This document shows, piece by piece, positions 44,495 through 57,408 of a stretch of DNA of 64,000 bases. A program made the position numbers and the translations under genes. Below the pieces are notes generated by a model. The model saw only the letters and a program-made list of their open reading frames with translations, made no database searches and was not told where the DNA came from. The stretch's first letter is position 1. Each line of letters begins with the position of its first letter. Source of the DNA: Burkholderia pseudomultivorans (GTDB lineage Bacteria; Pseudomonadota; Gammaproteobacteria; Burkholderiales; Burkholderiaceae); assembly GCF_902499075.1 (NCBI RefSeq), contig NZ_CABVPP010000022.1, positions 30,594 to 94,593 on the forward strand. Reading direction: 5' to 3'.

Positions 44495-44971
44495 TCAGAT
44501 GTAGCTGACGGAAATGATTTCGTACTCGCGCACGCCGCTCGGCGCCTGCACGGCCGCGACGTCGCCTTCGGACTTGCCGATCAGCGCGCGCGCGATCGGC
44601 GAGCTGACCGAGATCAGGCCATGATCGATATCGGCTTCGTCGTCGCCGACGATCTGGTACTTGACGGTGTCGCCCGACTCGAGATCCTCGAGCTCGACCG
44701 TCGCGGCGAACACCACGCGGCCGTCCGCATCGAGGACGGTCGGATCGATGATCTGCGCAGCGGACAGCTTCGATTCGAGTTCCGCGATGCGGCCCTCGAT
44801 AAAGCCCTGCTTTTCCTTCGCAGCGTCGTATTCGGCGTTTTCGGACAGATCGCCCTGTGCGCGGGCCTCCGCGATCGCGTTGATCACGGCCGGCCGCTCG
44901 ACGGACTTGAGGCGCTGCAATTCATCGCGCAGTTGCTCTGCGCCACGCTTTGTCAACGGAATGGTGCTCAT
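44495..44971 (-). CDS. greA: transcription elongation factor GreA
   Basis: 158 residues, the standard length. N-terminal coiled coil with [20 protein letters not shown] and the acidic tip [13 protein letters not shown], then the FKBP-like domain ending [13 protein letters not shown]. It restarts backtracked RNA polymerase by stimulating transcript cleavage. Separated from carB by a strong terminator, so it has its own promoter. Confidence 0.98.
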   Translation of the reverse strand: MSTIPLTKRGAEQLRDELQRLKSVERPAVINAIAEARAQGDLSENAEYDAAKEKQGFIEGRIAELESKLSAAQIIDPTVLDADGRVVFAATVELEDLESGDTVKYQIVGDDEADIDHGLISVSSPIARALIGKSEGDVAAVQAPSGVREYEIISVSYI

Positions 44972-44999
44972 AAACGGCTCAATCGCTAAAAACGGCTAT

Positions 45000-45059
45000 A
45001 AAAAAAATCACCGCGATTAAGCGCATTTCCGGCGAACCGGAAACACCGCCTAATCGCGG
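45000..45059 (-). terminator. strong terminator of the car operon
   Basis: On the minus strand CCGCGATTAGGCG pairs with CGCTTAATCGCGG, enclosing an inner hairpin TTTCCGG / CCGGAAA, followed by an uninterrupted run of eight T. It lies 31 nt beyond the carB stop. Confidence 0.9.
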
Positions 45060-45089
45060 CACGTGTTGCTTCGACAGGTAACTGACCGC

Positions 45090-48344
<3,255 letters not shown>

Positions 48345-48393
48345 GGCTTGTGAATTCAATAAGTAATCGTTGTCGTGGATCGGCCGGCTGCGC

Positions 48394-49065
48394 TCAGCTC
48401 ATGGTGGCGAGCGCGAGTTTCACCGAGAAGCCGATGAACAGGCCGCCCACGCTGCTCGCCGCGCCCGCCGCGAGCCTGCGGCGGCGGCGGAAATGCTCGG
48501 CGAGCCGTGCGCCCGCGAAGATCAACGTGCTCAGGTACAGGAAGCTCGCGCATTGCGCGATCGCCCCGAGCACGGCGAACGACAGCGCGGGATGCGGGAA
48601 TGCCGGGTCGACGAACTGGATGAAGAACGAGATGAAGAACAGGATCGCCTTCGGGTTCAGGAGGCTCACGATCAGCGCCTTGCGAAACGGCCTGTCGAAC
48701 GACCGCTCGCCGTCGGCCGCGCGCGGCGCCTCGGCCGGCTCGCCCGCCGGCGCGCGCAGCTTGCGCCACGCGCCGCGCAGCATGCCGGCGCCGATGTAGA
48801 GCAGATACGCGGCGCCGCCGTACTTGACGACCGAGAACAGCAGCGGGTTCGCCTTCAGCAGCGACGCGACGCCCGCGGCGGACAGCACCATCAGCACCGT
48901 GTCGCCGACGAACACGCCGCAGGCCGCGCGGTAGCCGGCCTTCACGCCGCGCTGCGCCGCGAGCGACAGCACGTACATCGAATTCGGCCCCGGCAGCAGG
49001 ATGATGAAGATCACGCCGAACACATAGGTCCAGATATCCGTGATGCCGAGTGCGTGACCGAACAT
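48394..49065 (-). CDS. LysE/RhtB-family amino-acid exporter (LeuE-like)
   Basis: 223 residues with six hydrophobic segments. The N-terminal [21 protein letters not shown] and the [14 protein letters not shown] stretch are hallmarks of the family; [15 protein letters not shown] resembles LeuE. It would export an amino acid, perhaps leucine or a precursor-related compound, from the cytosol. It is inserted between carA (26-bp gap) and carB (49-bp gap) on the same strand, so it is likely co-transcribed with the car genes. Confidence 0.9.
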   Translation of the reverse strand: MFGHALGITDIWTYVFGVIFIILLPGPNSMYVLSLAAQRGVKAGYRAACGVFVGDTVLMVLSAAGVASLLKANPLLFSVVKYGGAAYLLYIGAGMLRGAWRKLRAPAGEPAEAPRAADGERSFDRPFRKALIVSLLNPKAILFFISFFIQFVDPAFPHPALSFAVLGAIAQCASFLYLSTLIFAGARLAEHFRRRRRLAAGAASSVGGLFIGFSVKLALATMS

Positions 49066-49091
49066 GATGCGGGCCTCCTTGCTTCAGCCGT

Positions 49092-50237
49092 TCAGGCGGT
49101 GCGCTGCTTCGCCGCGTCCATCAGCGCGGTGAAACGGTCGAACAGGTAGCCGATGTCGTGCGGGCCGGGCGACGCTTCCGGGTGGCCCTGGAAGCAGAAC
49201 GCCGGCTTGTCGGTCAGCTCGAAGCCCTGCAGCGTGCCGTCGAACAGCGACACGTGCGTCGCGCGCGCGTTGGCCGGCAGCGAGTCGGCGTCGACCGCGA
49301 AGCCGTGGTTCTGCGACGTGATCACGACGCGGCCGTCGGCGAGGTCCTTCACCGGGTGGTTCGCGCCGTGGTGGCCGGTCTTCATCTTCAGCGTCTTCGC
49401 GCCGACCGCGAGGCCCATGATCTGGTGGCCGAGGCAGATGCCGAAGGTCGGCACGCCGCGCTCGATGAAGGTTTTGGTGGCCGCGATCGCATAGTCGCAC
49501 GGCTCCGGATCGCCGGGGCCGTTCGACAGGAAGATGCCGTCCGGATTCAGCGCCAGTGCGTCTTCCGCGCTCGCCTGCGCGGGCAGCACCGTCACGTGGC
49601 AGCCGCGCTCCGCGAGCATGCGCAGGATGTTGTACTTGACGCCGAAGTCGAACGCGACGACGCGGTACTTCGGCGCTTCCTGCATCCCGTAGCCGCGGCC
49701 GAGGCGCCATTCGGTCTGCTTCCACTCGAACGGCTTGGCGGTCGACACGACCTTCGCGAGGTCCATGCCGGCGAGGCCCGGGAACGAGCGCGCGAGCTCG
49801 ATCGCCTTCGCTTCGTCGTCGGAGCCCGCCAGGATGCAGCCGTTCTGCGCGCCCTTGTCGCGCAGGATGCGGGTCAGCTTGCGCGTGTCGATGCCGGCGA
49901 TCGCGACGACGCCTTCGTCGCGCAGGTAATCGCCGAGCGTGCGGTCCATGCGGAAGTTCGACGCGAGCGTCGGCAGGTCGCGGACGATCAGGCCGGCGGC
50001 ATGGACTTTCGTGGCTTCGACGTCTTCGGCGTTGACGCCGACGTTGCCGATATGCGGATAGGTGAGCGTGACGATCTGGCGCGCGTAGCTCGGATCAGTC
50101 AGGATTTCCTGATAGCCGGTGATCGCGGTGTTGAACACGACTTCGCCGATCGTATGGCCTTCGGCCCCGATCGAATAACCACGAAAGACCGTGCCGTCGG
50201 CGAGTGCAAGCAAGGCGGGAGAAAAAGACGGCAACAC
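49092..50237 (-). CDS. carA: carbamoyl-phosphate synthase small (glutaminase) subunit
   Basis: 381 residues from a GTG at 50237, which has AAGGAG seven bases upstream. The class I glutamine amidotransferase triad is visible: Cys in [11 protein letters not shown], His in [10 protein letters not shown] and the following Glu. It hydrolyses glutamine and passes ammonia to CarB. It is preceded by a leader of about 225 nt. Confidence 0.97.
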   Translation of the reverse strand: MLPSFSPALLALADGTVFRGYSIGAEGHTIGEVVFNTAITGYQEILTDPSYARQIVTLTYPHIGNVGVNAEDVEATKVHAAGLIVRDLPTLASNFRMDRTLGDYLRDEGVVAIAGIDTRKLTRILRDKGAQNGCILAGSDDEAKAIELARSFPGLAGMDLAKVVSTAKPFEWKQTEWRLGRGYGMQEAPKYRVVAFDFGVKYNILRMLAERGCHVTVLPAQASAEDALALNPDGIFLSNGPGDPEPCDYAIAATKTFIERGVPTFGICLGHQIMGLAVGAKTLKMKTGHHGANHPVKDLADGRVVITSQNHGFAVDADSLPANARATHVSLFDGTLQGFELTDKPAFCFQGHPEASPGPHDIGYLFDRFTALMDAAKQRTA

Positions 50238-50499
50238 GGGAGGCTCCTTGGGGAACACCCTGCTGCCGACCTGTTTACCCTGCCGCGCGGGCGCCGCGCT
50301 GCGTAGACGCGCGCGGTCGCCAGCGGGACGCTGTCGGCAGGGTCGGCACGCGAACCCGGCGCGTGGCGCACGAGGCTTCGCGGCATCGCCCGGCAGGCGG
50401 CGTGCGGCGGATGAACGGGATGAGTGAGGTAGGCGCTAGGGTGCGAGGTTGATCAGCACAAACTTTCAAATTATAGCCCGAAAATGGCCCTATCTTCAA
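50238..50499 (-). promoter_or_regulatory. carA promoter and long leader
   Basis: On the minus strand TTGAAG (50494-50499), 18-bp spacer, TATAAT (50470-50475). Transcription would start near 50462, leaving about 225 nt before the carA GTG. The leader is GC-rich with several possible hairpins but no obvious attenuator terminator or leader peptide; a regulatory role is possible. Confidence 0.65.
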
Positions 50500-50591
50500 T
50501 CGATATGGCCGTCCGATCATGTGCGCGCCGCAGCGAGCGGGCGCTTCTGCCCCGATTTCAGGGGCGCCATACCCGCCAGCGTACCGCCGGA

Positions 50592-51809
50592 TCAGTGCGC
50601 TTGGCCAGCGCTGCGCGCCGGCCATATGTACCAGACCGCGCTCGCGGCCTGCAGCGCGAGCAGCACGCTCCACGCGGCGATGTGCGCGGCGGCTGGATAA
50701 CGGCCGTCGACCGCGGGCCAGTGCGACAGCACCGCGCCGACGCCGATCTGGAACGCGAAGATCAGCAGGAAGATCACGAGCGTCAGCGTGGTGTTCGCGC
50801 GGCCGATCAGGTGCGCGGGAAAATGGCCGGCCATCACCGCGTAGGTCAGGATGCCGACCCCGCCGAATATCCCGTACGCAGCCCACAGCACGGCGGGCGG
50901 CAGCGGCACGCGCGCGACGATCGCGACCTGCGTCGCGACGAACAGCGCCATGCCGACGCCGCAGAATGCGTAGACGGACACGCCGCGCCGCTCGAGCATG
51001 CGCGCCGCCGCGCCGAAGCCGACGCAGCCGGCCATCATCGCGAAGCCGAGCACCGACACGAGGCGCGCCGCGTGCTGCGCATCGAAGCCCGCGACGTCGC
51101 GCAGATACGGCCCGACCCACAGCGACTGCATCGCATAGAACACGCCCTGCGTGACGACCGAGAACGACGCGATCTTCCAGAACGCGCGGCTGCTCAGGAT
51201 GTGCCAGGTGCCCTTGAACTGGCTGACGAGCCCGCCCTGGTGGCGCGTCTGCGCGGCTTCGGGCGCGCCGAAGCCGATCGCGGCCGCGACGACGATCGTC
51301 AGCACCGCGAGCCCGCCGCAGATCGCGCGCCAGCTGGTCCAGCCGAGCAGCCAGGTCAGCGGCGAGCCGACCACGACGCCGCCGAGGCCGCCGACCGCCA
51401 TCACCAGGCCGTTGACGAGCGGCAGCCGGCCGACCGGGAAATGCTGCGCGAGCGCCTTGAACGCCGCGCCGAGGCACACCGACACGCCGACGCCGATCAG
51501 CAGCCGGCCGATCATCATCGTGCCGACGCTGTGCGCGGCGCCGAACACGGCGGCGCCGGCCGCCGCGAACAGCAGCATGCCGGCCGTCACGCGGCGCGGG
51601 CCGAAATGGTCGAGCATCACGCCCGCCGGAATCTGTGCGCCCGCGAAGCCGAGAAAGTAGAGACTGGTGAGCAGGCCGAGATCGGCGGCCGACAGGCCGA
51701 GTTCGCGCGTGACGAACGGCGCGAAGCCGAGATTGACGCCGCGAAACACGTACGACACGAAATAGCCGAGCGCAAACAGCGCGAGCACCCTCACCTGCAC
51801 CGACGACAT
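50592..51809 (-). CDS. major facilitator superfamily permease
   Basis: 405 residues from ATG 51809 behind GGGAGG. Twelve hydrophobic segments; the motif-A-like loop VMLDHFGPRRVTAGMLLF after helix 2 and a cytoplasmic central loop (FGAPEAAQTRHQGG). The type resembles putative anion/nitrate-like or sugar-acid permeases; substrate cannot be named. A shared terminator separates it from mltD. Confidence 0.85.
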   Translation of the reverse strand: MSSVQVRVLALFALGYFVSYVFRGVNLGFAPFVTRELGLSAADLGLLTSLYFLGFAGAQIPAGVMLDHFGPRRVTAGMLLFAAAGAAVFGAAHSVGTMMIGRLLIGVGVSVCLGAAFKALAQHFPVGRLPLVNGLVMAVGGLGGVVVGSPLTWLLGWTSWRAICGGLAVLTIVVAAAIGFGAPEAAQTRHQGGLVSQFKGTWHILSSRAFWKIASFSVVTQGVFYAMQSLWVGPYLRDVAGFDAQHAARLVSVLGFAMMAGCVGFGAAARMLERRGVSVYAFCGVGMALFVATQVAIVARVPLPPAVLWAAYGIFGGVGILTYAVMAGHFPAHLIGRANTTLTLVIFLLIFAFQIGVGAVLSHWPAVDGRYPAAAHIAAWSVLLALQAASAVWYIWPARSAGQAH

Positions 51810-51856
51810 CACTCCTCCCGATCGGATCGAGCGGCGGCTGCGCGCCGCGCGCAAAC

Positions 51857-51887
51857 AAAAACGCCGTCACCTCGGTGACGGCGTTTT
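51857..51887. terminator. intrinsic terminator
   Basis: Perfect 15-bp stem AAAACGCCGTCACC / GGTGACGGCGTTTT with a 2-3-nt loop, between mltD (stop 60 bp away on the same strand) and the MFS gene; works on the minus strand for mltD. Confidence 0.85.
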
Positions 51888-51946
51888 CGTCGGATGATAG
51901 CGCAATCGCGCAGCCCGGGCAGGCTGCCGCCGCGCCGGCAGCCGCG

Positions 51947-53527
51947 TTACTTCTTCTTGCCCTTGCGCGCAGCGGCCTTGGCCGGCGCCGCCTTCGCGGG
52001 CGCGGCGCGGGTCGTGCGCGCGGCCGGCTTCGCCGCACCGCGCTTCGCGCCGCGCGCGGCGGACTTGCCGCCCGTCGACAGGCTCGCGCGCTCGATATGA
52101 CCGCCGCCGACCGACGTCGCGATCCGCTCGGGGCCCGGCTCGGCCGGCACCGCGCGGCCGACCGGCACGTGCAGCACGAGCGCCTGGCCCGGCATCGCGA
52201 GATCGCGGTGCGTGCGGTTCCATGCCTTCAGCTGGCCGACCGACACGCCGTAGCGGCTCGCGATCGTCGCCATCGACTGCTTGCGGCGCACGCGGATCAG
52301 CATCTTGCGCGTGTCGGGCACGTCCGGCTCCATCGCGAGCACGCCGTTTTCCGCGACGTCCGCGCTGATGTCCTCGTCATCGTCGTCGCCGCGCGGCACG
52401 ACGATCGTCGAGCCCGGCTTCAGGCGCATGCCGGCCGGAATCTTGTTGACCGACATCAGCGTGTCGGCGTCGACGCCGATCTTCTCGGCAATCGCCGCCG
52501 GCCGCGCGCGCTCGCTGACCGTGTAGGTCGTCCACGACGACAGCTGGCCGTCGTACGACTTCAGGTTCTTCTCGAACGCCGACGCGTTGTCGAACGGCAG
52601 CAGGATCTGCGGATCGGTCGCACCGAGGATCACCGGCTTCGAGAACGACGGGTTCAGCGACTTGAATTCGTCGAGCGACAGGTTCGCGAGCTTCGCGGCG
52701 ACCGACACGTCGATGTCGCGCGACGTCGTGACCGTCACGAAATACGGGTGGTTCGGGATGTCCGGCAGCGTCAGGCCGTACTGCTGCGGATTCGCGATGA
52801 TGTTCTTCACCGCCTGCAGCTTCGGCACGTAGTTGCGCGTCTCGTTCGGCATCCGCAGGCTCTGGTAGTCGGTCGGCAGGCCGGCCGCCTGGTTGCGCGC
52901 GATCGCGCGCTGCACGTTGCCCTCGCCCCAGTTGTACGCGGCCAGCGCGAGATACCAGTCGCCGAACATGTCATGCAGGCGCGACAGATAGTCGAGCGCG
53001 GCGCTCGTCGACGCGAGCACGTCGCGCCGCTCGTCCTGCCACATGTTGCGCTTCAGGTTGTAGGTGCGGCCCGTGCCGGGCATGAACTGCCACATGCCGG
53101 CCGCCTTCGCGACCGACAGCGCCTGCGGGTTGTATGCGGATTCGATGAACGGCAGCAGCGCGAGCTCGGTCGGCATGTGACGCGCCTCGAGCTCCTCGAC
53201 GATGTGATACAGGTATTTCTGCGAGCGCTCGGTCATGCGCTGCACGTAGTCGGGACGCTGCGTGTACCACGTCGTCTGCATGTCGACGAGGTCGCTCTGC
53301 AGGTCCGGCATCTGGAAGCCGCGGCGAATGCGCGCCCAGAGATCGCTGTCGGCACTGGTCAGATCGCCGACGGACTGCTTGTCGACGTCGACGGTTTCTT
53401 TGGCGGTGGCGGATTTACGGAGGTAGGTGGACGTCGCCTGCGAATCGGCGGCGTTGTTGGCGACAGGGCCCTGACTCGCACAAGCGGCGAGTAGCAGGAC
53501 CATCAGCGCACTCAATATAAGTCGCAT
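51947..53527 (-). CDS. mltD: membrane-bound lytic murein transglycosylase D (LysM repeats)
   Basis: 526 residues. Lipoprotein signal with LLLAACAS (Cys16), SLT catalytic domain with LLPFIESAYNPQALS (catalytic Glu) and AAGMWQFMPGTGR, then LysM modules around residues 340-390 and 405-455. It cuts peptidoglycan glycan strands at the outer membrane. The last 45 residues are a low-complexity Ala/Lys/Arg/Pro tail (KPAARTTRAAPAKAAPAKAA and KGKKK) not found in E. coli MltD and reminiscent of histone-H1-like tails. Confidence 0.93.
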   Translation of the reverse strand: MRLILSALMVLLLAACASQGPVANNAADSQATSTYLRKSATAKETVDVDKQSVGDLTSADSDLWARIRRGFQMPDLQSDLVDMQTTWYTQRPDYVQRMTERSQKYLYHIVEELEARHMPTELALLPFIESAYNPQALSVAKAAGMWQFMPGTGRTYNLKRNMWQDERRDVLASTSAALDYLSRLHDMFGDWYLALAAYNWGEGNVQRAIARNQAAGLPTDYQSLRMPNETRNYVPKLQAVKNIIANPQQYGLTLPDIPNHPYFVTVTTSRDIDVSVAAKLANLSLDEFKSLNPSFSKPVILGATDPQILLPFDNASAFEKNLKSYDGQLSSWTTYTVSERARPAAIAEKIGVDADTLMSVNKIPAGMRLKPGSTIVVPRGDDDDEDISADVAENGVLAMEPDVPDTRKMLIRVRRKQSMATIASRYGVSVGQLKAWNRTHRDLAMPGQALVLHVPVGRAVPAEPGPERIATSVGGGHIERASLSTGGKSAARGAKRGAAKPAARTTRAAPAKAAPAKAAARKGKKK

Positions 53528-53678
53528 GAAAATCTCGGCTTCCGACGGCTGGAAATTGCAGGCGATACTACGGAAGTGCGTGCTTCACGTCAATAAAAAC
53601 ACCGAAAACTCAGCGAAATCCTGCATTTGGAGCAATTTTTACAGACTCCGCTTGAGCTTTGGAGTCCTCCGGAAACGC

Positions 53679-54485
53679 TCATCGGAACCGGTTTTTCCAT
53701 TCGCGCATCAGCGTGAACGCCGCGAGACGATCCGGCACCGTTTCGTGCAGTTCGGCCTCGAGCGTCGCGCGGATCGCCTCGCTGTCCGCACGCATGAACG
53801 GGTTAACGGCACGTTCGTGCGCGATCGTAGTGGGCAGCGTCGGCACGCCGCGCGCGCGCAGCGCCTGCGCTTCGTCGCGCCACGCAGCCAGCGCCGCGTT
53901 GCCGGGCTCGCACGCGAGCGCGAAGCGGATGTTCGACAGCGTGTATTCGTGTGCGCAATGCACGCGCGTGTCGCCCGGCAGCGCCGCGAGCGCGTCGAGC
54001 GACGCGAGCATCTGCGCGGGCGTGCCCTCGAACAGGCGGCCGCAGCCGCACGAGAACAGCGTGTCGCCGCAGAATATGTGGGGCGCCGCCGCGCCCTGCC
54101 CGGCCGGCTGGAAGTAGGCGATATGGCCGCGCGTGTGGCCCGGCACGTCGAGCACGTCGAAGCGCGCGGCCGGCGCGGCGAGCGTCACGCGCGCGCCGCC
54201 CGCGAGCGGCTGCGTGACCACGCCGATCGACTCGGCCGCCGGGCCGTAGACGGGCAGCGGCAGATCGTCCGGCTGGCCAGCGCGCAGTGCTGCGACACCG
54301 CCGACATGGTCGGCGTGGTGGTGCGTGAGTAAAATAGCGGTCAACCGCCAGCCGCGTTCGGCGAGAACGCGGCGCACCGGCGCGGCTTCACCCGGATCGA
54401 CGGCGATCGCATCGCGGCCGTCCGACACGAGCCAGATGTAGTTGTCTTCGAATGCCGGCACCGGCACGTATTCCAGCTCGTTCAT
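53679..54485 (-). CDS. gloB: hydroxyacylglutathione hydrolase (glyoxalase II)
   Basis: 268 residues from ATG 54485. Metallo-beta-lactamase fold with the binuclear metal motif THHHADHVGG, further ligands in VPGHTRGH, CGDTLF and AHEYTLSNIRFA. It hydrolyses S-lactoylglutathione to lactate in methylglyoxal detoxification. It is 18 bp from, and divergent to, a methyltransferase gene, as in the E. coli gloB-yafS-rnhA-dnaQ block. Confidence 0.96.
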   Translation of the reverse strand: MNELEYVPVPAFEDNYIWLVSDGRDAIAVDPGEAAPVRRVLAERGWRLTAILLTHHHADHVGGVAALRAGQPDDLPLPVYGPAAESIGVVTQPLAGGARVTLAAPAARFDVLDVPGHTRGHIAYFQPAGQGAAAPHIFCGDTLFSCGCGRLFEGTPAQMLASLDALAALPGDTRVHCAHEYTLSNIRFALACEPGNAALAAWRDEAQALRARGVPTLPTTIAHERAVNPFMRADSEAIRATLEAELHETVPDRLAAFTLMREWKNRFR

Positions 54486-54503
54486 GGGCGCGCAATCATC
54501 GTT

Positions 54504-55316
54504 ATGTCTGACCGACAAATTATAGACTGGCCAGCCTGGACCGACTCCCCTCCCGGCCGTTACGTGCTGGGCTGGGAGCAGGCGCAGCTCGACCGCATCG
54601 TGTCCGACGTGTTCGGTTTTCACGCGCTGCAGCTCGGGCTGCCGCAGCTCGACGCGCTGCGCGAGAACCGCATGCCGTATCGCGGCCTCGTGCTCGATCC
54701 GGCGAGCGGCGCGAGCGCACCATTCCAGTATCCGCGGGCGCGCGCGGCGCACGCGCCGGAACACGCGCCGGCCGATCGCAGCACGACCTGGTGCGACCTG
54801 CTGGACCTGCCGTTCGAGTCGCAGAGCGTCGACCTGATCGTGATGCCGCATACGCTCGAATTCACGTCCGACCCGCACCGGCTGCTGCGCGAGGCCGAGC
54901 GCGTGCTGATGCCGGAAGGCCAGCTCGTGATCACCGGCTTCAATTCGCTGAGCCTGTGGGGCATGCGGCAGACCTTCGGGCGCATGGCGAACCGGCCGTT
55001 CGTGCCGGCCACGCGCGACCAGATCGCCTTCATCCGGCTCAAGGACTGGATCAAGCTGCTCGGCTTCGATCTCGAGCGCGGCCGCTTCGGCTGCTACCGG
55101 CCGCCGCTCGCCACCGACAAATGGCTCGCCCGCTACGGCTTCATGGAAGCCGCCGGCGACCGCTGGTGGCCGATCTTCGGCGCCGTTTACATGGTGACGG
55201 CCGTCAAGCGCGTGCGCGGCATGCGCCTCGTCGGCCCGATCAAGGTGAAGAAGCCCGTGCTCGCGCCGGGCCTGACGCCGGCGGCCTCCCCGACCACCCA
55301 TCAAGAACACTCATGA
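54504..55316 (+). CDS. class I SAM-dependent methyltransferase (YafS-like)
   Basis: 270 residues. The region [25 protein letters not shown] resembles the post-I to post-II motifs, though the glycine-rich SAM motif is poor. [22 protein letters not shown] and NSLSLWG are typical Methyltransf_11 parts. Substrate unknown. Located between divergent gloB and coupled rnhA (ATGA overlap), a conserved order; the gloB TATAAT lies inside the first codons of this gene. Confidence 0.82.
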   Translation: MSDRQIIDWPAWTDSPPGRYVLGWEQAQLDRIVSDVFGFHALQLGLPQLDALRENRMPYRGLVLDPASGASAPFQYPRARAAHAPEHAPADRSTTWCDLLDLPFESQSVDLIVMPHTLEFTSDPHRLLREAERVLMPEGQLVITGFNSLSLWGMRQTFGRMANRPFVPATRDQIAFIRLKDWIKLLGFDLERGRFGCYRPPLATDKWLARYGFMEAAGDRWWPIFGAVYMVTAVKRVRGMRLVGPIKVKKPVLAPGLTPAASPTTHQEHS

Positions 55317-55756
55317 CCATCGATACGATCGACATCTATACCGACGGCGCCTGCAAGGGCAATCCCGGCCCCGGCGGCTGGGGCGCGCTGCTGCGCTTCG
55401 GCGACCGCGAGAAGGAGCTGTTCGGCGGCGAGCCGAACACGACCAACAACCGCATGGAGCTGATGGGCGTGATCGCCGCGCTCGAGGCGCTGAAGCGGCC
55501 GTGCCGCGTGATCGTCCATACCGATTCGCAGTACGTGCAGAAAGGCATCAGCGAGTGGATCCACGGCTGGAAGAAGAAGGGCTGGATGACCGCGGCGAAA
55601 ACGCCGGTGAAGAACGCCGACCTGTGGAAGCGGCTCGATGCGCTCGTCGTGCAGCACGAGGTCGAGTGGCGCTGGGTGAAGGGTCACGCCGGCCATCCCG
55701 AAAACGAACGCGCGGACGCGCTCGCGAATCGCGGCGTCGAATCGCTCGCGGCCTGA
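55313..55756 (+). CDS. rnhA: ribonuclease HI
   Basis: 147 residues. All catalytic carboxylates are present: Asp11 ([15 protein letters not shown]), Glu49 (NNRMELMG), Asp71 (HTDSQYV) and Asp135 (NERADALAN), with His125 nearby. It degrades RNA in RNA-DNA hybrids. ATG overlaps the preceding stop by ATGA. Confidence 0.98.
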   Translation: MTIDTIDIYTDGACKGNPGPGGWGALLRFGDREKELFGGEPNTTNNRMELMGVIAALEALKRPCRVIVHTDSQYVQKGISEWIHGWKKKGWMTAAKTPVKNADLWKRLDALVVQHEVEWRWVKGHAGHPENERADALANRGVESLAA

Positions 55757-55799
55757 CCGCCGGCCGCCTCCCTGCCCTGTTTCTCCCGATTTATCCGAC

Positions 55800-56534
55800 A
55801 TGCGCCAGATCATTCTCGATACCGAAACCACCGGCCTGAATCCCCGCACGGGCGACCGCCTCATCGAAATCGGCTGCGTCGAGCTGCTGAACCGGCGGCT
55901 CACCGGCAACAACCTGCACATCTATGTGAACCCCGAGCGCGACAGCGACCCGGGCGCGCTGGCGGTGCACGGCCTGACCACCGAATTCCTCAGCGACAAG
56001 CCGAAGTTCGCCGAAGTCGTCGATCAGATCCGCGACTTCGTGAAGGGCGCGGAGCTGATCATCCACAATGCGCCGTTCGATCTCGGCTTTCTCGACGCCG
56101 AGTTCGCGCGGCTCGGCCTGCCGCCGTTCACCGAACATTGCGGCGGCGTGATCGACACGCTCGTGCAGGCCAAGCAGATGTTCCCGGGCAAGCGCAACTC
56201 GCTCGACGCGCTGTGCGACCGTTTCGGGATCAGCAACGCGCACCGTACGCTGCACGGCGCACTGCTCGACTCGGAACTGCTCGCCGAAGTGTATCTGGCG
56301 ATGACGCGCGGGCAGGACAGCCTCGTGATCGACATGCTCGACGACGAGGCGGCCGACGGCGGCGCGGGCAACGGCCAGCGCGTGTCGCTCGCGTCGCTCG
56401 ACCTGCCGGTGCTGGCCGCGAGCGACGACGAGCTTGCCGCGCATCAGACCCAGCTCGACGAGCTCGACAAGTCGGTCAAGGGCACCTGCGTGTGGCGTCA
56501 GGCGGCTGCGGCCGACGCAGCCGAAGCGGCCTGA
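55800..56534 (+). CDS. dnaQ: DNA polymerase III epsilon subunit (3'-5' exonuclease)
   Basis: 244 residues. DEDDh exonuclease: Asp7/Glu9 (ILDTETTGLNP), Asp in NAPFDLGFLD, and HRTLHGALLDSELLAEVY with the final His and Asp. The C-terminal 45 residues (LDELDKSVKGTCVWRQ) bind the polymerase alpha subunit. It proofreads replication. Follows rnhA by 43 bp. Confidence 0.97.
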   Translation: MRQIILDTETTGLNPRTGDRLIEIGCVELLNRRLTGNNLHIYVNPERDSDPGALAVHGLTTEFLSDKPKFAEVVDQIRDFVKGAELIIHNAPFDLGFLDAEFARLGLPPFTEHCGGVIDTLVQAKQMFPGKRNSLDALCDRFGISNAHRTLHGALLDSELLAEVYLAMTRGQDSLVIDMLDDEAADGGAGNGQRVSLASLDLPVLAASDDELAAHQTQLDELDKSVKGTCVWRQAAAADAAEAA

Positions 56535-56568
56535 CGCAGCAGCGCCGCGTCTGCGTCTGCGGCCGCGC

Positions 56569-57396
<828 letters not shown>

Positions 57397-57408
57397 TCAA
57401 AGGAGTGC

